From Nostoc cf. commune SO-36 (GTDB lineage Bacteria; Cyanobacteriota; Cyanobacteriia; Cyanobacteriales; Nostocaceae): 64,000 bases of DNA. The position numbers and the translations under genes are program-made. This document shows, one piece after another, positions 59,456 through 64,000 of this stretch; position 1 is the stretch's first letter, and the number at the start of each line of letters is the position of its first letter. The stretch lies in NCBI RefSeq assembly GCF_023734775.1, contig NZ_AP025732.1, positions 6,012,501 through 6,076,500 on the forward strand, given 5' to 3'. Below the pieces are notes generated by a model. That model was not told the DNA's origin and searched no databases. It saw only the letters and a program-made list of their open reading frames with translations.

Positions 59456-60786
59456 GTTTCAATCCCTAATAGGGATTTTATTGAATTGCAATCTGCCCAT
59501 CGTAGCTACATCAAGGGAGTTGCCGTTTCAATCCCTAATAGGGATTTTATTGAATTGCAATTTCATCATGTTCACAGCTTTGATAATTGAGGCACTGTTT
59601 CAATCCCTAATAGGGATTTTATTGAATTGCAATCTATGGGTATTTCAAGGATCATTTAGGTAATCTTCTGTTTCAATCCCTAATAGGGATTTTATTGAAT
59701 TGCAATATGATATTTATACCTCGGTGTTAAAGGTTTATAAAGTTTCAATCCCTAATAGGGATTTTATTGAATTGCAATCTAGCCGCTCGACTTAAAGCCG
59801 ATCGCTCAAAACGTTTCAATCCCTAATAGGGATTTTATTGAATTGCAATTGCAGAGGTGGGAGTTAATTAAACTCTCACCTGTTTCAATCCCTAATAGGG
59901 ATTTTATTGAATTGCAATTCTGTAAGTGACTCTATCCGTGCCCTGATTAAAAGTTTCAATCCCTAATAGGGATTTTATTGAATTGCAATTTTACTGTCTT
60001 ATAAACGGTCGTATTGACTGGGATGTTTCAATCCCTAATAGGGATTTTATTGAATTGCAATAGTGATGGATTGGAGGCTCCTGCTCGTGTTAGGTTTCAA
60101 TCCCTAATAGGGATTTTATTGAATTGCAATCCGATTACTTCTTAGAAACCTGCGGTTACACATGGGATGTTTCAATCCCTAATAGGGATTTTATTGAATT
60201 GCAATGTCATCTGCGAGTCCCAAGGCGTACCCTTTGAGTTTTTGTTTCAATCCCTAATAGGGATTTTATTGAATTGCAATATAAGTACTGTCGTCTAATC
60301 CTTCCCTAGGGTCATAAGTTTCAATCCCTAATAGGGATTTTATTGAATTGCAATAATTTTGCTGCTGGTAGCACAGTTAATGTATATAGCGTTTCAATCC
60401 CTAATAGGGATTTTATTGAATTGCAATTTTACAGTAGTTCCATAGGGGTTAACCTGTTGTTTCAATCCCTAATAGGGATTTTATTGAATTGCAATCTAAA
60501 AATCAAAGATAAAGGACTTAAAAAAGCCCTGTTTCAATCCCTAATAGGGATTTTATTGAATTGCAATACAGCAATGGCTTTATTACGATGCACAAAGATG
60601 CATTGTTTCAATCCCTAATAGGGATTTTATTGAATTGCAATCTAAAGACTACTCAGATATCATTCCAGAAGAGTTGTTTCAATCCCTAATAGGGATTTTA
60701 TTGAATTGCAATGGAAGTCCCCGCGGAAGCAATTGGATGTTGTCATCTCGTTTCAATCCCTAATAGGGATTTTATTGAATTGCAAT
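59456..60786 (-). CRISPR. CRISPR array, 19 repeats and 18 spacers
   Basis: Nineteen identical 37-base repeats. On the plus strand each begins GTTTCAATCCCTAATAGG and ends TTGAATTGCAAT; on the transcribed minus strand each ends ATTGAAAC, the usual crRNA tag. First and last repeats are at 59456-59492 and 60750-60786. Spacers range from 31 to 38 bases, mostly 34-37. All spacers look different. The leader (60787-61022) is on the right, so newest spacers should be next to 60786. No repeat has decayed, even at the far end. No cas gene is in the window. Confidence 0.98.
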
Positions 60787-61022
60787 CGCTGGTGTCTGAA
60801 AGCACTGCTGTATTTGGTTTTCAAGGTACAGTTGCGCGAATGAAGAAATCATAACACAGTGAATAGTTATACCACAAAATGTAAATCGCTGGAAAGCAGT
60901 CTCTATAAGGTGCGCGGATGGTTTTAAAGTACTATCGCCCTCAAAGTCTTGTATAGAAGGAGCATACAGCCTTTTTTGCCTCTTCTCATTTTGTACACCT
61001 ACCCATCCGCGCATTTGGCAAG
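60787..61022 (-). promoter_or_regulatory. CRISPR leader of the large array
   Basis: Abuts repeat 19 and shares homology along its length with 9411-9646, the leader of the one-spacer locus. Conserved blocks near the array are CCTTGAAAACCAAAT and TGTTATGATTTCT. A 10-bp inverted repeat, GCGCGGATGG (60912-60921) and CCATCCGCGC (61003-61012), lies within. The open frame on the minus strand here (60772-61014) is a by-product of the leader and is not a gene. Confidence 0.85.
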
Positions 61023-61088
61023 GAAATTAGCCTAATTACCGATCGCTACCTCATATTAAAATAAGCGATCGCCTAATCCTTACACACC

Positions 61089-62180
61089 TTAATTTACCAA
61101 ATCAGGGAATACCTCTTGCACAGCTGGATGCACTAAGCGATGGTTCTGCACATTCACACCCTTAGCTAATGCTGGGTTAACTTCCAGTGCCTTAATTCCC
61201 AAATTCGCCAACTGGACTACATAAGGTAATGTACTATTATTGAGTGCCTGGGTTGCTGTCCAAGGTACTGCTCCTGGCATATTGGGAACGCCATAATGCA
61301 CCACGCCCTCTTCAACGTACACCGGATTTGTGTGTGATGTCGGGTGCAAGGTTTCTATGCAACCACCTTGGTCAACGGCTACATCAACTATTACAGAACC
61401 AGGACGCATTTGTTTAACCAATTCACGGGATACTAGTATTGGCGCTCTCCGTCCTAATACTAAAACTGCACCGATGAGCAAATCGGCTTCTTTGACTGCG
61501 GCTTCGATATGAGCAGAGTTGCTGTAAAGCAATTCGACTCTAGAGCCAAACAAAGTTTCTAAATAAGATAAGCGCTCGACACTCACATCTAAAATCTGGA
61601 CGATCGCACCCATACCTACAGCAATTTTAGCTGCTTCTGTGCCAACAACACCGCCACCTAAAATTACTACTTTACCTGGTTGGACTCCAGGAACACCACC
61701 TAAAAGAACTCCTCTACCGCCTTGCTGACGTTCTAAAAATCTCGCCCCAAATTGTACTGCTAGCCGACCAGCAATCACGCTCATGGGGGTGAGCAAGGGT
61801 AGTCTGTTAGCGCCTGGTTGTTCTACAGTTTCGTAGGCGATCGCAGTTGTGCCACAATCAATCAAATTCTCTGTCAATTTGCGATCGGCTGCTAAATGTA
61901 AATAAGTAAATAATATCTGCCCTTTCTGCAAAAATTTATACTCAGATGTCAGAGGTTCTTTGACTTTAACAACCAATTCTCGATTCCAAGCCGTTTCTGA
62001 TGTAGGGACAATCTCGGCTCCAGCATTTCTGTAGTCGTCATCTGAAAATCCAGCACCATTACCTGCTTGCGTCTGGACAAAGATGCTATGACCATTTTCT
62101 CGCAGCACCCGCACACTAGAAGGACTTAAACCTACCCGAAATTCTTGATCTTTACTTTCCTTGGGAACGCCAATTTCCAT
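61089..62180 (-). CDS. ald: Alanine dehydrogenase
   Basis: NAD-dependent reversible oxidative deamination of L-alanine to pyruvate and ammonia; known from heterocysts of Nostocales for fixed-nitrogen metabolism. Full-length, 363 residues: MEIGVPKESKDQEFRVGLSP, VKVKEPLTSEYKFLQKGQILFTYLHLA (Lys and His of the active site), the NAD-binding GKVVILGGGVVGTEAAKIAVGMGA and DVAVDQGGCIETLHPTSHTNP, HYGVPNMPGAVPWTATQAL. All expected blocks are present. It is monocistronic on the minus strand; the leader of the CRISPR array lies beyond its 3' end. Confidence 0.96.
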   Translation of the reverse strand: MEIGVPKESKDQEFRVGLSPSSVRVLRENGHSIFVQTQAGNGAGFSDDDYRNAGAEIVPTSETAWNRELVVKVKEPLTSEYKFLQKGQILFTYLHLAADRKLTENLIDCGTTAIAYETVEQPGANRLPLLTPMSVIAGRLAVQFGARFLERQQGGRGVLLGGVPGVQPGKVVILGGGVVGTEAAKIAVGMGAIVQILDVSVERLSYLETLFGSRVELLYSNSAHIEAAVKEADLLIGAVLVLGRRAPILVSRELVKQMRPGSVIVDVAVDQGGCIETLHPTSHTNPVYVEEGVVHYGVPNMPGAVPWTATQALNNSTLPYVVQLANLGIKALEVNPALAKGVNVQNHRLVHPAVQEVFPDLVN

Positions 62181-62591
62181 ATATCGCCTCTGATAATTTT
62201 TTTGTTTAACTGTAGCCTGCCAATTTCCAGCTTGCTAGTTTCGTCTTGCTACTGACCTATTACAAATAGCTGTATTAGAGATCGTTAATCTGTGTTCTAA
62301 GTTTCTCAATTTAATCTGAGTAGCCCCAAACTCTTGCCCTTGACTATTGGCGCAGTATTTATACAATATATAAAGAATAGTAACAATTTATTAAAAGAGT
62401 GATTGTGCTGCCTACTAGGATGCTTTTGCTGAATTTATGCACTGCAATCTGCTTTTAAGCTACTAAGTGTAGGTAAAAGTTAAGGGAAGAACGAGCCGAT
62501 TCCTTTAACCTTTGTCGCTTATCCCTACTTTCACCGACTTCTGCGAGAAGTTTAACATTAAGTCCCGTTTGCCAAAAAAGGTTTCTTAAAA
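62181..62591. other. Divergent intergenic region, ald and hli promoters
   Basis: About 410 bp with no gene. The ald promoter is expected just above 62180 and the hli promoter near 62480-62570. The T/A-rich stretch around 62355-62395 and a partial inverted sequence ACTTCTGCGAGAAGT (62540-62554) are the only features seen. Confidence 0.5.
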
Positions 62592-62762
62592 ATGACACAA
62601 ACACAACCAACAATTACCCCTAAACTAGAGGAGCCGAAGTTTGGCTTTAACGAATATGCCGAACGCTTAAATGGTCGAGCGGCAATGATTGGCTTCGCTT
62701 TAACGCTAGTGATTGAATATACAACCAATCAAGGGGTGTTATCATGGCTAGGTCTGAAGTAG
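62592..62762 (+). CDS. hli: High-light-inducible protein (HLIP/SCP, CAB-type helix)
   Basis: A 56-residue single-helix thylakoid protein. The chlorophyll-binding motif is exact: FNEYAERLNGRAAMIGFALTL, i.e. Glu-x-x-Asn-Gly-Arg-x-Ala-Met-x-Gly-Phe, followed by the helix end VIEYTTNQGVLSWLGLK. The soluble N-terminus (TQTQPTITPKLEEPKFG) is typical. Such proteins pair with chlorophyll synthase or photosystem II assembly intermediates and dissipate energy in strong light. ATG at 62592, TAG at 62760. Probably its own transcript, ending at the hairpin at 62816. Conditions of expression cannot be seen but light stress is usual. Confidence 0.93.
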   Translation: MTQTQPTITPKLEEPKFGFNEYAERLNGRAAMIGFALTLVIEYTTNQGVLSWLGLK

Positions 62763-62815
62763 TGCCACCAATCAGCAGAAGGTGGAAGTTATAAGCTAGT
62801 AATTAAAAGAGTTTC

Positions 62816-62842
62816 AACCAGCTGGAACAACCAGTTGGTTTT
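62816..62842 (+). terminator. Hairpin after hli
   Basis: AACCAGCTGG (62816-62825) pairs with CCAGTTGGTT (62831-62840) through nine Watson-Crick pairs and one G-T, then TT. Short loop. A terminator for hli is likely. Confidence 0.6.
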
Positions 62843-62924
62843 GACTTTGAATAAATGATAGTGAAGTACTTCGTCCTACATACTTTAATAAATAATTGTC
62901 CTAGAATGTAAGTAAGAGAGGAAT

Positions 62925-62950
62925 CAAAATACCTATTAGTGATTGAAATA
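62925..62950 (+). repeat. Degenerate solitary CRISPR-repeat-like sequence
   Basis: TCAAAATACCTATTAGTGATTGAAA resembles the second half of the array repeats (AAAATCCCTATTAGGGATTGAAA) with about three changes. It is alone, with no partner repeat or leader in the neighbourhood, so it is at most a fossil of an array end. Confidence 0.4.
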
Positions 62951-63116
62951 TCATAGATTTGCAAGTAGTATATGCAAGACGATTAATGAGTAAATTTCCT
63001 CCCCTACTAATAAAAAAATTATAATTAGTGTCTGCCTTGAATGAGAAAGGCGAATTACGGGTGAGGTATTCTTGGTAAATATACACAAAAGCTGAACTGG
63101 AACTAACCAAGCTGTG

Positions 63117-63410
63117 ATGAATGCTGTATTACCTCGTTTTTTGAAGTCAACTTACCGAAAAGAGCCAATAATCAGTGTATTGATGACGATGGGCGCTATA
63201 GATGCCCTGATTGGCGGATTGAATGATAGCTGGTCATTGTTCGCTTTTGGTTTGGGAACGGCAGGGATAGCTCTAGCCTTTAAGTTGTGGCGTTTTCAAC
63301 AGCGTCGTCCTGTAGTAGAGGAGCCTGTGGTGCAACATTATTTGCCCTCTCGTTCTTCTAGTGCGCCTTTACCGATGTTAAGCGTTTCTAAGAAAAAATC
63401 ACCTCTTTAA
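63117..63410 (+). CDS. Small membrane protein, function unknown
   Basis: 97 residues from the ATG at 63117 (a GTG at 63114 is one codon upstream). Two hydrophobic segments, about 18-38 (IISVLMTMGAIDALIGGL) and 42-60 (LFAFGLGTAGIALAFKLW), form a hairpin; the C-terminal third is a basic, proline- and serine-rich tail (RRPVVEEPVVQHYLPSRSSSAPLP). No motif is recognised; proteins of this shape are common and uncharacterised in cyanobacteria. The WD40 gene starts 76 bp after its stop on the same strand. Confidence 0.72.
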   Translation: MNAVLPRFLKSTYRKEPIISVLMTMGAIDALIGGLNDSWSLFAFGLGTAGIALAFKLWRFQQRRPVVEEPVVQHYLPSRSSSAPLPMLSVSKKKSPL

Positions 63411-63486
63411 AAAGTGCAGAGTTATTACTTGATAACTCTGCAAAACTTATTGGGGTAAATGTATCTATAAAAAGTGAGGAAAAAGA

Positions 63487-64000
63487 GTGAGTAGTGAGGG
63501 AAAAGGTCGGGGTAATTTTCTACGCCCGTATTTTATCTTGGGATTTATGGCAGCTGTTGCCCTTCCAGTGGCTACCTGGGAAGGGTTTCATATTCATCAA
63601 GCTCATGCTGCAATTGAAGTAATACCAAGCTCCCAAGCTACTAATAGCTTTGCTAATGCTCAACTACTTTACACACTCAGAGGGCATAAGGGAACTGTTA
63701 AATCCCTCGCTTTCAGCCCAGATAGCAGAATTCTTGCTAGTGGAGGTGCAGAAAACGAAGGTGTAATTCGCCTGTGGAATCCAGTAAACGGCAAAAAGTT
63801 GGGGAATATTAACAAAGCACACAAAGCAGCCGTAGAATCTTTAGTGATTTCGCCAGATGGTCGAACCCTCGCTAGTTGTAGTGATGACAATACGATTAAT
63901 CTCTGGAGCCTGAATAATTTTAAATTTAGCCGCTCTTTTGTCGGACATACCAGTAACGTATTATCTTTAGCGGTGTCTCCTGATAGTAAAATCCTCATCA
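63487..64000 (+). CDS. WD40-repeat protein, N-terminal part (runs off the window)
   Basis: Starts with GTG at 63487. Residues 14-31 (YFILGFMAAVALPVATW) form a signal-anchor; an export-type AHA-A site follows. Then WD40 blades: LYTLRGHKGTVKSLAFSPDSRILASGG...VIRLWNP, NKAHKAAVESLVISPDGRTLASCSDDNTINLWS and a third beginning RSFVGHTSNVLSLAVSPDSKIL. Each has the Gly-His and Trp-Asp/Ser positions expected. The frame is open to the last base, so at least 171 residues are present. Beta-propeller scaffold; exposed outside the membrane if the anchor works. No enzymatic domain is visible in this part. Confidence 0.88.
   Translation, partial: MSSEGKGRGNFLRPYFILGFMAAVALPVATWEGFHIHQAHAAIEVIPSSQATNSFANAQLLYTLRGHKGTVKSLAFSPDSRILASGGAENEGVIRLWNPVNGKKLGNINKAHKAAVESLVISPDGRTLASCSDDNTINLWSLNNFKFSRSFVGHTSNVLSLAVSPDSKILI

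Noticed and set aside
59481..60618. Open frames with repeated SLIGILLNCN-like residues within the array
   Set aside because: These are translations of the CRISPR repeats, not genes.
60772..61014. 80-codon open frame on the minus strand right of the CRISPR array
   Set aside because: It coincides with the leader, whose counterpart at 9411-9646 is conserved as DNA but not as a protein, and it ends inside the last repeat.

Overview
The window looks like a chromosome segment from a filamentous, heterocyst-type cyanobacterium close to Nostoc. The evidence is the many GCGATCGC (HIP1) octamers, heptamer short tandem repeats in the spacers, a PAM68 photosystem-assembly protein behind rpsO, a high-light-inducible protein, a KaiB-like protein, PEP-CTERM and Nif11-type leader sequences, and an acyl-lipid-type desaturase. 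No rRNA or tRNA gene was seen.

Layout. 0-6.5 kb: a frameshifted PBP1-type glycosyltransferase/transpeptidase, folK, a Nudix hydrolase, an IS4-like remnant with 43-bp inverted ends, a response-regulator fragment, an SH3b/peptidoglycan-binding protein and wecB. 7-15 kb: pilT, a frameshifted long KaiB-like gene, a one-spacer CRISPR locus with its leader, rpsO-PAM68, aroF (DAHP synthase), hisC and an amino-acid-type binding protein. 15.7-34.4 kb: a peptide-export and signalling locus. An NHLM-type secretion operon (HlyD, C39-peptidase ABC transporter, second ABC transporter) lies downstream of a double-glycine precursor peptide. It is followed by a compact four-gene cassette: a Nif11-leader/Cache/HAMP membrane sensor, a ParA-like ATPase, an HExxH protein and a tandem cNMP-binding protein. 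Divergent from the cassette are a Nif11 precursor peptide and a PEP-CTERM subtilase-like protein, then a histidine kinase and an AraC-type response regulator.

35-48.6 kb: a KdpF-like protein carrying an in-frame palindromic repeat, a membrane-anchored beta-propeller protein, two glycosyltransferases, a complete pqqABCDE operon with a long PqqA, a DUF1565 beta-helix protein and toxin-antitoxin remnants. 48.8-53.2 kb: a block with foreign-looking content (SDR, cupin lipoprotein, cyclophilin-like lipoprotein, dienelactone-hydrolase-like enzyme) divergent from an AraC regulator. 53.4-64 kb: a 21-bp minisatellite encoding a heptad coiled coil, a TetR/integrase-like fusion divergent from a desaturase with a palindromic operator between them, an Rpn-like nuclease, a dihydrouridine synthase, a Uma2 protein, a 19-repeat CRISPR array transcribed on the minus strand, ald, hli and the start of a WD40 protein. 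The two CRISPR loci, 50 kb apart, share a 236-bp homologous leader; no cas gene is in the window.

The most novel-looking system is the 24.6-29.5 kb cassette, in which a bacteriocin-type leader is fused to a membrane sensor beside the machinery that exports leader-bearing peptides. Protein and family calls come from reading motifs; no database was searched.
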